From Hyphomicrobiales bacterium (GTDB lineage Bacteria > Pseudomonadota > Alphaproteobacteria > Rhizobiales > Xanthobacteraceae), in NCBI GenBank assembly GCA_017305455.1, contig JAFKKO010000112.1, positions 1 through 64,000 of the forward strand: DNA of 64,000 nt, given 5' to 3'. The notes beneath the pieces are model-generated. The model worked only from the letters and a program-made list of their open reading frames with translations, searched no databases and was not told the DNA's origin. The position numbers and the translations under genes were made by a program. This document shows, piece after piece, positions 8,886 to 16,536 of this stretch (positions are counted from its first letter, which is position 1; each line of letters starts with the position of its first letter).

Positions 8886-9542
8886 TCACGCCGCAGCGGA
8901 TACGCCGGTACGTTCGAAACAAACCAGCGTGTAGAGCCCGAGCGGCGCGATTTTGCGCCGCTCGACCAGAATGGCGTTCTCGCTGGATTGCGCCCAGGCC
9001 TGCAGCCGGGCAAACGGAAATTCCGGACGCAGGCCGAGCGAGCGGGTGCGCTGCGCCGCCCAGCGCTCCACCGCGGCGGCAACGCCGACTTCCGAATACA
9101 GATGGCTGACGAGAATGATACGGCCCCCCGGCTTCACCACCCGAGCGCATTCGGAGAGCACCTGCTCGGGCCGCGCCACTAATGTGATGACGAACTGCGC
9201 GACCACACAATCGAACGTGGCATCGTCAAACGCCATCTGGTGGGCATCCATCTGCTGCACTGCCTTGACGAACGGATAGCGGCCGCTTGCCATCTTCGCG
9301 CGCGCTTTCTCCAGCATCGGCGCGCTCATATCGATGCCGGTGATCTGCGTGCCATGATCATAGTCGTCGAACGAAAGTCCGGTGCCGACGCCGACCTCAA
9401 GGATTTTTCCGCCGACGGCCCGCGCCGCCTGCGCGGCCGCGCGTCGACCCTGCACCATGATGGGCCCGCACACAGCATCGTAGATCGGCGCCCAGCGGGC
9501 ATAGGCGGTTTCAACGATATTCGCTTCAAGGTCGAGGCTCAT
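8886..9542 (-). CDS. pmtA: PmtA-like SAM-dependent phospholipid N-methyltransferase
   Basis: This 218-residue class I methyltransferase has the SAM-binding motif EVGVGTGLSF near residue 49 and an N-terminal segment AYARWAPIYDAVCGP. Both match the Sinorhizobium-type phosphatidylethanolamine N-methyltransferase family, which makes phosphatidylcholine at the cytoplasmic membrane. I prefer ATG 9542 to a TTG three codons upstream. It is the first gene of a likely unit with plcP (77-nt gap) and agt. A BtaB-like role in betaine-lipid synthesis is an alternative, but no btaA is in the window. Confidence 0.75.
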   Translation of the reverse strand: MSLDLEANIVETAYARWAPIYDAVCGPIMVQGRRAAAQAARAVGGKILEVGVGTGLSFDDYDHGTQITGIDMSAPMLEKARAKMASGRYPFVKAVQQMDAHQMAFDDATFDCVVAQFVITLVARPEQVLSECARVVKPGGRIILVSHLYSEVGVAAAVERWAAQRTRSLGLRPEFPFARLQAWAQSSENAILVERRKIAPLGLYTLVCFERTGVSAAA

Positions 9543-9615
9543 ACTGCGCAATCCGGCAAGCGATCCGAGGAATCAGATCCGTTGGTTGGTCCTGATTGCG
9601 GATAGCAGCGCCATG

Positions 9616-9632
9616 CGACAGTGGCGCGACAG
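9616..9632 (-). promoter_or_regulatory. Possible PHO-box-like direct repeat upstream of pmtA
   Basis: On the minus strand the site reads CTGTCGCGCCACTGTCG: two CTGTCG hexamers with an 11-bp period, about 75 nt upstream of the methyltransferase start. The period fits PhoB boxes, but each hexamer differs from CTGTCA at its sixth base. It is a weak candidate on its own. Confidence 0.3.
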
Positions 9633-9662
9633 AAGGGCGCGCCAACGCCACAGTGCAAAGCC

Positions 9663-10469
9663 TCAGTAGAAGGCGTGGAAGTGATGGATCGGGCCGTGCT
9701 GATGGCCGACCTCCAAACGGTCGGCCGCCGCGATCGCGGCGCTGACGAAATCCTTGGCATGCTGAACCGCGCCGGTGAGCGTCTCGCCCTTGGCAAGGCC
9801 GGCGGCAATCGCGGACGACAGCGAACAGCCGGTGCCGTGCGTATTCCGGGTCGCCACCCGCTTCGCGGCGAACCGGGCGACATCACCTTCCGTGACAAGA
9901 TAATCGATACTCTCGGGGCCTTCGCCGTGGCCGCCCTTGATCAGAACGGCCGGCACGCCCAGGCGCAGAATTCGCCGCCCTTGAGCGATGATCGCGCTTT
10001 CGGTCGTGGCGATAGGCTCACCGAGCAGTTCCGCCGCCTCCGGCAGGTTCGGCGTCGCGATGCTGGCCAGCGGGATCAATCTAGTCCGCAGCGCATCCAC
10101 CGCCTCCGCCGCAAGCAGACGCGCGCCCGAGGTCGCGATCATCACCGGATCGAGCACGACATTCCTCGCGCGCCAGTGCGTCAGCCGGTCGGCGATCGCC
10201 GCGATCACACGATCCGAGCCGACCATGCCGATCTTCACCGCCGCAACATCGAGATCGCTCAGCACGGCATCGATCTGCGCCGCGACGAATTCCGCCGGCG
10301 CTTCATGAATGCCGGTGACGCCTTGCGTGTTCTGCGCGGTCAACGCCGCAATCGCCGACGCGCCATAGACGCCAAGCGCGCTGAATGTCTTGAGATCGGC
10401 CTGAATCCCCGCTCCGCCGGAGGAATCCGAGCCTGCGATGGTGAGCGCAATCGGAATTTTCTTCGTCAT
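9663..10469 (-). CDS. thiD: Hydroxymethylpyrimidine/phosphomethylpyrimidine kinase
   Basis: This 268-residue ribokinase-fold enzyme has the ThiD hallmarks: ALTIAGSDSSGGAGIQADLK at the N-terminus, the central segment GMVGSDRVIAAIADRL, and the anion-hole motif NTHGTGCSLSSAIAA near the C-terminus. It phosphorylates HMP and HMP-phosphate to HMP-pyrophosphate in thiamine synthesis. No other thi gene and no visible TPP riboswitch is in the window, so it appears to be a solitary salvage or biosynthetic gene. ATG 10469 gives the normal family N-terminus (MTKKIPIALT). Confidence 0.94.
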   Translation of the reverse strand: MTKKIPIALTIAGSDSSGGAGIQADLKTFSALGVYGASAIAALTAQNTQGVTGIHEAPAEFVAAQIDAVLSDLDVAAVKIGMVGSDRVIAAIADRLTHWRARNVVLDPVMIATSGARLLAAEAVDALRTRLIPLASIATPNLPEAAELLGEPIATTESAIIAQGRRILRLGVPAVLIKGGHGEGPESIDYLVTEGDVARFAAKRVATRNTHGTGCSLSSAIAAGLAKGETLTGAVQHAKDFVSAAIAAADRLEVGHQHGPIHHFHAFY

Positions 10470-10615
10470 CTGACAACATCCGCCGCGCCCGAGCCGGCGC
10501 GCCCGATTGTCGTAGCCCGCCAGCCTGCGGCCAGCAAGCCGTCCGCGCGACCCTTGCCAGGCCACCGGGATTTGGGCTCTATAGCCGTGGCAAGATTGGC
10601 TTGGAGCAGATAGCG

Positions 10616-10852
10616 ATGGTCCCGTTCTTCGTTCAGATCAAATGCAAGATGGGCCAGTCCTATGCCGTCGCGGATGCCCTGTCCGAAGCCGAGATCGCCT
10701 CGGAAATCTATTCCACGGCCGGTGACTACGATCTGCTGGTGAAATTCTATGTCGAGCGCGACGTCGACATCGGACACTTCGTCAACGAGAAGGTGCAGTC
10801 GATTCCGGGCGTTCAGGACACCTATACGATCATCACCTTCAAGGCGTTCTGA
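10616..10852 (+). CDS. Stand-alone Lrp/AsnC ligand-binding (RAM) domain protein
   Basis: This 78-residue protein consists only of the AsnC/Lrp effector-binding domain (VPFFVQIKCKMGQSYAVADAL and STAGDYDLLVKFYVE, ending VQDTYTIITFKAF). There is no helix-turn-helix part. Such stand-alone RAM proteins bind amino-acid-like ligands and may oligomerize alone or with full-length Lrp proteins. ATG 10616 is preferred; a TTG five codons upstream is also in frame. It faces thiD divergently and a cytochrome gene convergently. Confidence 0.85.
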   Translation: MVPFFVQIKCKMGQSYAVADALSEAEIASEIYSTAGDYDLLVKFYVERDVDIGHFVNEKVQSIPGVQDTYTIITFKAF

Positions 10853-10868
10853 GACTGTCCGCCGGCTT

Positions 10869-11780
10869 TCAGGACTTCTTCGGGCGCGACGGGCCATCCA
10901 CCGGCGGCAGGGATTTCAGATAGGCCGCCATGGCGGCGCGATCCTCATCGCTGAGTTGCGAGGTGTTCTTGATGACGGCCGCCATCGAGCCGCCGGCGCT
11001 GTCGCCATCCGGCAATTCCCCGGTCTTGAGGAAATAGGCAAGGTCCTTCTCCGACCAGTCCTTCAGCCCCTTCCGGGTGATGTTGGGCACCCAGCCGCGC
11101 CCCTCCGGATTTGGCCCGCCGGCAAAACGCTGCGCGCGCACGATGCCCCCCAGCATGTTGCGCGGGCTATGGCATTCGGCGCAATGGCCCCAACCGTTGA
11201 CGAGGTAGGCGCCGCGATTCCACTGCGCCGACTGCGACGGGTCCGGCGTGAAAGTCTGGTCCTTCAGGAATAGAAATTTCCAGCCGCCGACAAGACGACG
11301 GATGCTGAAAGGAAACGTCAGCTCATGATCCCTGTCCTTGGTCGACACCGGCGGCAGGGTTTTGAGATAGGCGAAGAGATCGCGCGCATCGTCGAGCTTG
11401 GCGTTACGATACGAGCCGTAGGGAAACGACGGAAAATAATGCGCCCCGTCCGGCGACGTGCCGTTGATAACGGCATTGACGAAATCGGTCTCGCTCCATT
11501 TGCCGATGCCATCCGCCGGATCAGGCGAAATATTCGGAGCGTAGAACGTGCCGAACGGCGAATGGAGCGCAAGTCCCCCGCCCAGCACCGTGCGCGGCTG
11601 CTTTGCGCTCGCGTGGCACGACGCACATCCGCCGGCGTTGAAAACCGTCTCGCCATTGGCAAGGTTCGGCGTGTAGGCCGGCAACGCCGCCGCCGATACG
11701 ACGGCCGGCGCCGTCACGATCCAGAACGTCGCAACGCCCACAACACCAGCCAACACGGCGAACAAAAGAAGTTTCCGCAT
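10869..11780 (-). CDS. Periplasmic diheme cytochrome c
   Basis: This 303-residue protein has an N-terminal signal or anchor segment (MRKLLLFAVLAGVVGVATFW). It carries two CxxCH heme-binding motifs, CASCH near residue 53 and CAECH in the middle, with downstream Met residues that could serve as axial ligands (for example in GGSMAAVIKN). The layout (two cytochrome c domains, PNITPD-like and LPPV motifs) resembles the cytochrome subunits of periplasmic alcohol or aldehyde dehydrogenases. No dehydrogenase partner is adjacent, so its electron donor is unknown. It lies downstream of the cytochrome c' gene on the same strand. Confidence 0.85.
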   Translation of the reverse strand: MRKLLLFAVLAGVVGVATFWIVTAPAVVSAAALPAYTPNLANGETVFNAGGCASCHASAKQPRTVLGGGLALHSPFGTFYAPNISPDPADGIGKWSETDFVNAVINGTSPDGAHYFPSFPYGSYRNAKLDDARDLFAYLKTLPPVSTKDRDHELTFPFSIRRLVGGWKFLFLKDQTFTPDPSQSAQWNRGAYLVNGWGHCAECHSPRNMLGGIVRAQRFAGGPNPEGRGWVPNITRKGLKDWSEKDLAYFLKTGELPDGDSAGGSMAAVIKNTSQLSDEDRAAMAAYLKSLPPVDGPSRPKKS

Positions 11781-11856
11781 CAGTCCATTCCCGGATCCGG
11801 CCCGCCACGCGCTCGGACATCTGCGTCCCAGCAATTTCACAGCTCTGTAGATCAAG

Positions 11857-11892
11857 CGAAAGGGCCGACGCATTCCGGCGTTTGCCCTTTCG
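11857..11892 (-). terminator. Hairpin between cytochrome c' and diheme cytochrome genes
   Basis: Arms CGAAAGGGC (11857-11865) and GCCCTTTCG (11884-11892) are perfect complements, with a nested 4-bp stem (ACGC/GCGT) in the loop. The hairpin is 26 nt past the cytochrome c' stop. No T-run follows on the minus strand, so it could be a weak terminator or an RNA-stabilizing hairpin. Confidence 0.4.
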
Positions 11893-11917
11893 TCCTTGAA
11901 CTTTACTCAACAGCGGA

Positions 11918-12361
11918 TCAACTGTTCTTGATCCGGAAGGTTTCATGGCAGCCGGAGCATTGCTTGCCGATCGTCGGCAGGCTCGCCTTCAGCGTATCGA
12001 GATCCTTGATCTTGCTCTTGGCCTCGCCCACGGCTTTGCCGAAGCTGGCGATATGGGCATCGAACTCAGCCTTGTCGTCCCAGATCTTCGGCGAAGGGCT
12101 GTAGTCGCCGTCCGGCTTGGCGTTCTTCAGACTCACGGGATACAGCGTCGGCAGTTTCTTGACGGTTTCCTCGAGCTGCGCCAGCGCCTCGCTCACGGCC
12201 GCCTGGTCAAAGGGCTTCTCCCCCTTCACCATCGGCGAAAGCACGGCACCCATCGCCTTGCCATTTGCCTTCATGACGGTGCGGCCGTGATTGGCGTCCT
12301 GGGCGGCGACAACGCCCGCTCCCAGCACGACGGCAGCGGCGACGGTAAAAATGCGAATCAT
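11918..12361 (-). CDS. cycP: Cytochrome c' (class II cytochrome c)
   Basis: This 147-residue protein has a cleavable signal peptide (MIRIFTVAAAVVLGAGVVAA) and a single CSGCH heme motif at residues 135-139, close to the C-terminus. That position and the helical pattern are diagnostic of the four-helix-bundle cytochrome c'. Such periplasmic hemoproteins bind NO or CO and protect against nitrosative stress. The start codon is preceded by AGGAGA at good spacing. It lies upstream of the diheme cytochrome gene, separated by a 137-nt gap with a hairpin. Confidence 0.9.
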   Translation of the reverse strand: MIRIFTVAAAVVLGAGVVAAQDANHGRTVMKANGKAMGAVLSPMVKGEKPFDQAAVSEALAQLEETVKKLPTLYPVSLKNAKPDGDYSPSPKIWDDKAEFDAHIASFGKAVGEAKSKIKDLDTLKASLPTIGKQCSGCHETFRIKNS

Positions 12362-12562
12362 CAGAAAATCTCCTGGGGGGACAAAGATTAGAACGACTCC
12401 AGAAGTCGATCATCGCAGACATGGTGATGCAACTTGGAAATTTTGTGTCGCACCGGGAATTTTCGATGGACGGTCTTGTTGCGCGGGATCGAACCGCCGT
12501 CACATCCGAGCGATGCGCATTCCCGCATCGGGCTGAGACCAAATGTCGCGTCGAAATGACGG

Positions 12563-14092
12563 TTACGGCCGGACCAAAGAGCGCAACCACGCGCTGCCGA
12601 ACATCAGGACCACCGACGTGCCGTAAACCACGGCCCCGGCCACGATCAGGATGCAAAGCTGCGCCACATCGCCCGGCGGGGTCGTGCCGGCGAAAACAAC
12701 ATCGATCTTGTAGACCGCGGCCCACAGCGCGACCGCCAGCGCGATACCGCATACGGTGAACTTCTTCAGCGACAACACGAATGCGCGATCGAATTCGAGA
12801 AAGCCGCGCTTTACGGCAAACACCAGCACCAGCACCAGATTGACCCAGGCGCCCACCGCCGTGGCGAGCGCGAGACCGACCTGCGCCAGCGAGCCGACCA
12901 GCGCGACCTTCAGCGCCACGTTGACGGCAACGCCCGTCAGCGCTGCCTTCACCGGCGTCGCCGTATCCTTGCGGGCATAGAATGTCGCAACCGCGCTGCG
13001 GATCAGCACGAACGGAATGAGACCGACCGCATAAGCCGCAAGCGTCGTGCCCGCGGTGTGCGCATCAGCCTGCGTGAAAGCGCCGCGCGCGAACAGCGCC
13101 CGCATGATGACATCGGGGACCACGAGAAACGCTGCGACGCAGGGAACGGAGAACAGCAGCGTGAATTCAAAGGCGCGGCGCTGCGCCGCCATCGCTCCGT
13201 CATGATCACCGGCGGTAATCCGGCGCGACATGTCCGGCAGCAGCACGGTTCCGATCGCAATGCCGATCACCCCGATCGGCAACTGATTGAGCCGATCGGC
13301 ATAATACAGCGCCGACAGCGCGCCGGAAGCGAGGAAGGTCGCGATGATGGTATCGGCGAACAGCGCGACCTGCGTACCCATCGAGCCGAGCGTGGCAGGA
13401 CCGAGCGCGCGGAAGAACCCGCGCACGTCTTCATCGAGCTTGAGCGCGGTGAATTTCGGCAGCACACCTGTTTTGCCGGCATCGCCGGCCAGCAGGAAAA
13501 ACTGCAGGAAGCCGGAGATCAGAACACCCCACGCCGCGGCATGCCCGGCGGTCGGAAAAAACGCCGCGAGCGCGAGCGTCGCCATCATCGACAGATTGAG
13601 GAAGATCGAGGCCGCGGCGGCGCTGGCGAAGCGCTGCATCACATTGAGGATGCCGCCATAGAGCGTCACCAGCGTGATCAGCAGCAGATAGGGAAAGGTG
13701 ATCCGCGTCAGTTCGATCGCGAGTTCACGTTGAGACGGATCGTCGGAAAAGCCGGGGGCAAGCAGCGAAATGGCCTGCGGCATGAACACCCATGCCACGA
13801 CCAGCAGGACAAGCTGGGTGCTGAACAGCAGCGTAAAAATGCGGTTGGCGAACAGATGCGCCGCAAGCGAGCCGCCGCGCTCCTGCACATGGGCATAGGC
13901 CGGAATGAAGGCGGCGTTGAATGCGCCCTCGGCGAAGATGGCCCGGAAATGGTTGGGCAGCCGCAGCGCGACGAAAAACGCGTCCGCCACCGGACCCGCG
14001 CCGAGGATGGCCGCCAGCATGATGTCGCGGGCAAACCCCGTCAGACGCGACAGGAGGGTATAGCCGCCGACGGTGAAAATACGACCGAGCAT
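12563..14092 (-). CDS. murJ: Lipid II flippase MurJ (MviN)
   Basis: This 509-residue protein of the MOP superfamily has about 14 membrane segments and the usual MurJ length. The N-terminus (YTLLSRLTGFARDIMLAAILG) and the segment RLPNHFRAIFAEGAFNAAFIP are hallmarks of MviN/MurJ. It translocates lipid-linked murein precursor across the inner membrane. It begins 43 nt after the GnnB-like aminotransferase gene on the same strand, so it probably ends the nucleotide-sugar operon running from 18983 to 12563. A role for another polyprenyl-linked substrate is much less likely. Confidence 0.95.
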   Translation of the reverse strand: MLGRIFTVGGYTLLSRLTGFARDIMLAAILGAGPVADAFFVALRLPNHFRAIFAEGAFNAAFIPAYAHVQERGGSLAAHLFANRIFTLLFSTQLVLLVVAWVFMPQAISLLAPGFSDDPSQRELAIELTRITFPYLLLITLVTLYGGILNVMQRFASAAAASIFLNLSMMATLALAAFFPTAGHAAAWGVLISGFLQFFLLAGDAGKTGVLPKFTALKLDEDVRGFFRALGPATLGSMGTQVALFADTIIATFLASGALSALYYADRLNQLPIGVIGIAIGTVLLPDMSRRITAGDHDGAMAAQRRAFEFTLLFSVPCVAAFLVVPDVIMRALFARGAFTQADAHTAGTTLAAYAVGLIPFVLIRSAVATFYARKDTATPVKAALTGVAVNVALKVALVGSLAQVGLALATAVGAWVNLVLVLVFAVKRGFLEFDRAFVLSLKKFTVCGIALAVALWAAVYKIDVVFAGTTPPGDVAQLCILIVAGAVVYGTSVVLMFGSAWLRSLVRP

Positions 14093-14135
14093 CCGTCGCT
14101 TCTACAGCATCGGACGGCGAGGCAAAACGCCGAAC

Positions 14136-15287
14136 TCAGGCGGCGAGCGCGTCGCGCACAGCCTTGATGACACGGTCCTGGGTGGCCTCATCCAGGTAAG
14201 GATGCATCGGCAGGCTGATGACATCCTCCGACAGTCGTTCGCTGACCGGCAGGCCGCCATCCGCCACCGGGAAATGCCGGTAAGCCGTCTGCTGGTGCAT
14301 GGACTTCGGATAATAGATCGCGGTCGGAACGCCCCGTGTCTTGAGCGCGTCGGCAAAAGCGGCGCGATCGGCCCCCCCCGGCAGGCGGATGGTGTATTGC
14401 GCCCAGGTCGAGATATTGCCCTCGGACACCAACGGCACCTTGACCACATCGCCAAGGCCGGCGGCATAACGCTGCGCCACCTTGTTGCGAGCGGCGATCT
14501 CGTCCGGGAAAATTTTCAGCTTCTCGATCAAAACCGCCGCCTGCACGGTATCGAGACGCCCTGTCAGGCCAAGGCGCACGTTGTCGTACTTCTCGGTACC
14601 CTGCCCGTGCACGCGCACGCTGCGCAGCGCCTCGGCAAGATCGGCGTCGTCGGTGAAGATCGCGCCGCCGTCGCCGTAGCAGCCGAGCGGCTTGGCCGGA
14701 AAGAAACTGGTCGCGGTGGCAAGCCCGAAGGTGCCGAGCCGCTTGCCTTTGTAGGTCGCGCCGAAGCTCTGCGCCGCATCGTCCAGCACGAACAGGCCCT
14801 CGGCTTGCGCAACCGCCGCAACCGCATCGTGATCCACCGCCTGGCCGAACAGATCGACCGGAATCACCGCCTTGACGTTCAGACCCCGCCGTTTGGCGGT
14901 GGCGATGCCGCGCTTCAGCGACTCGATATCGATGTTGAACGTGGTCTCGTCGACATCGACGAACACCGGCGTTGCGCCGGTCAGCGCCACCACTTCGCCG
15001 GTGGCGCAGAAGGTGAAGGTCGGGCAGATCACGGCATCGCCCGGGCCGATGTTCTTCGCCATCAGCACCATCAGCAGGGCGTCCGTGCCGCTGGCGCAGG
15101 CCACGACATGCCTGGCGCCGCTGAATGCCGCAAGATCAGCTTCCAGTTGCGCGACTTCCGGCCCGTTGATGAACTGACAATGGGTCAGCACGCGGCCGAC
15201 CGCCTCGTCGATCGAAGCGCCAAGCCGGCGGCGCTGCGCGCCGATATCGATGAAAGCCACGGGATCCGGACGCATGTGCTGATTCAT
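14136..15287 (-). CDS. gnnB: DegT/DnrJ-family nucleotide-sugar aminotransferase, GnnB/WbpE-like
   Basis: This 383-residue PLP aminotransferase has the pattern CASGTDALLMVL, the Asp region VLDDAAQSFGA and the PLP lysine in FFPAKPLGCYGDGG. The N-terminus FIDIGAQRRRL is typical of the WbpE/GnnB subgroup, which aminates the 3-keto group of UDP-sugars. It lies 50 nt downstream of the Gfo/Idh oxidoreductase gene; this pair is the two-enzyme unit that makes UDP-GlcNAc3N, the LpxA substrate for diaminoglucose-type lipid A. The functional assignment is inference from subgroup and pairing. Perosamine synthase is a less likely alternative. Confidence 0.72.
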   Translation of the reverse strand: MNQHMRPDPVAFIDIGAQRRRLGASIDEAVGRVLTHCQFINGPEVAQLEADLAAFSGARHVVACASGTDALLMVLMAKNIGPGDAVICPTFTFCATGEVVALTGATPVFVDVDETTFNIDIESLKRGIATAKRRGLNVKAVIPVDLFGQAVDHDAVAAVAQAEGLFVLDDAAQSFGATYKGKRLGTFGLATATSFFPAKPLGCYGDGGAIFTDDADLAEALRSVRVHGQGTEKYDNVRLGLTGRLDTVQAAVLIEKLKIFPDEIAARNKVAQRYAAGLGDVVKVPLVSEGNISTWAQYTIRLPGGADRAAFADALKTRGVPTAIYYPKSMHQQTAYRHFPVADGGLPVSERLSEDVISLPMHPYLDEATQDRVIKAVRDALAA

Positions 15288-15337
15288 GAAGCCTTGCCAA
15301 AATCTATTGGAATGAAAGGGAGCGCCGGATGCAAGCG

Positions 15338-16351
15338 TCAGCTCGCGACCGCGCGAGGACCAGGGTGATGCGGCGCTGCGACCGCGCCGGCGGGTGCATC
15401 GAGGCACTTGATCGCAATCTCGAGGCTGGCGACACCCTCCTCGCCGGTCACCGCCGGCACGCCGCCGTTGCGCACGGCATGGAGGAAGGCCTGCAATTCG
15501 GCGCGCAGCGGCTCGTCGTGACCGACCGGCAGATGCCGCATCGAGTAGCTGCCGTCAGGCTGGAAGCCAAAGCACTCCGTGACCTGACGAGTGAGCAGAT
15601 CGCCCTGCAGATATTTCTGGCGCGTCGCCACTGTCACGTTACGCGCCTTGAACGGCGTCAGCCAGTTGGTGTTGATGTGGGCGAGCACGCCCGAGGCAGT
15701 GCGGAACTGGAGCAGCGCGATATCCTCGCGCTCGGCCACCGCGCTCGCAAGCTGCGGCTGCACATCGACGATGTCGGATTCGGTGAACCAGCGGATCAGG
15801 TCGATGTCGTGAACCGCAAGGTCGATGACCACGCCGACATTCGACATGCGCGGCGGAAACGGCCCGACGCGGGTGATGCCGATAGAGAGAATTTCCTCGC
15901 CCTTGATCGCCTGCTTGATCGCGGCCACCGCCGGATTGAAGCGTTCGACATGACCGACCATCAGCGTGACGCCCGCGTTGCGGGCCGCCGCGACGATCTC
16001 GTGGCCTTCCTTGCCGGTGGTGGCGATGGGCTTTTCCACCAGCACATGGGCCTTGCGCGCGATGCAGGCCAGCGACACGTCGCGATGCAGATGCGTCGGC
16101 GCCGCAATGGTCACGGCATCGACGCCGGCATCGAGCAATTCATCAACGGTGGCGAAGGTCGGGCAATTGGCCATGTTCGTCACGCGGCTGCGATTGGCCG
16201 CCAGCGGCTCGGCCACACCGACAAGCGTGACACCGGGCAACCCGGCCAGCACGCGCGCATGGTTGCTGCCCATCACGCCAGCGCCGATCACACCGACGCG
16301 CAGTTGGCCGTCCGCGCCTGCCCCGGCCGGTGCCTTGTTCGCCGCGCTCAT
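15338..16351 (-). CDS. gnnA: Gfo/Idh/MocA-family oxidoreductase, GnnA-like
   Basis: This 337-residue NAD(P)-dependent oxidoreductase has the Rossmann motif VGVIGAGVMGSNHARVL near residue 18, EKP (VLVEKPIATT) and a C-terminal alpha/beta domain. It fits enzymes that oxidize the 3-OH of a UDP-GlcNAc-type substrate (GnnA, WlbA/WbpB). The adjacent aminotransferase would use the 3-keto product. In GnnA the substrate is UDP-GlcNAc; in WlbA it is the uronic acid form. No acetyltransferase of the Wbp pathway is present, which favours the GnnA role. Confidence 0.7.
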   Translation of the reverse strand: MSAANKAPAGAGADGQLRVGVIGAGVMGSNHARVLAGLPGVTLVGVAEPLAANRSRVTNMANCPTFATVDELLDAGVDAVTIAAPTHLHRDVSLACIARKAHVLVEKPIATTGKEGHEIVAAARNAGVTLMVGHVERFNPAVAAIKQAIKGEEILSIGITRVGPFPPRMSNVGVVIDLAVHDIDLIRWFTESDIVDVQPQLASAVAEREDIALLQFRTASGVLAHINTNWLTPFKARNVTVATRQKYLQGDLLTRQVTECFGFQPDGSYSMRHLPVGHDEPLRAELQAFLHAVRNGGVPAVTGEEGVASLEIAIKCLDAPAGAVAAPHHPGPRAVAS

Positions 16352-16536
16352 CCATAACCCCTTGATTTATCTGGCACCCACAAACATCCCCAATGTGGGC
16401 TGGTGATGCTCTAGCACGCCGACATATGTGTGGCGAACAAGCGAAATCACATTTCCGAACACGTTTTGATTCAGAAAATTACGCTCCAAGACATTGAAGC
16501 GCCAGGGTTATCAGCGAGCGAACCGGAGCGGTCGGC

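Noticed and set aside
14136-15287. Perosamine synthase role together with gmd
   Set aside because: The enzyme is WbpE/GnnB-like in sequence and sits with a Gfo/Idh oxidoreductase; gmd is 12 kb away.
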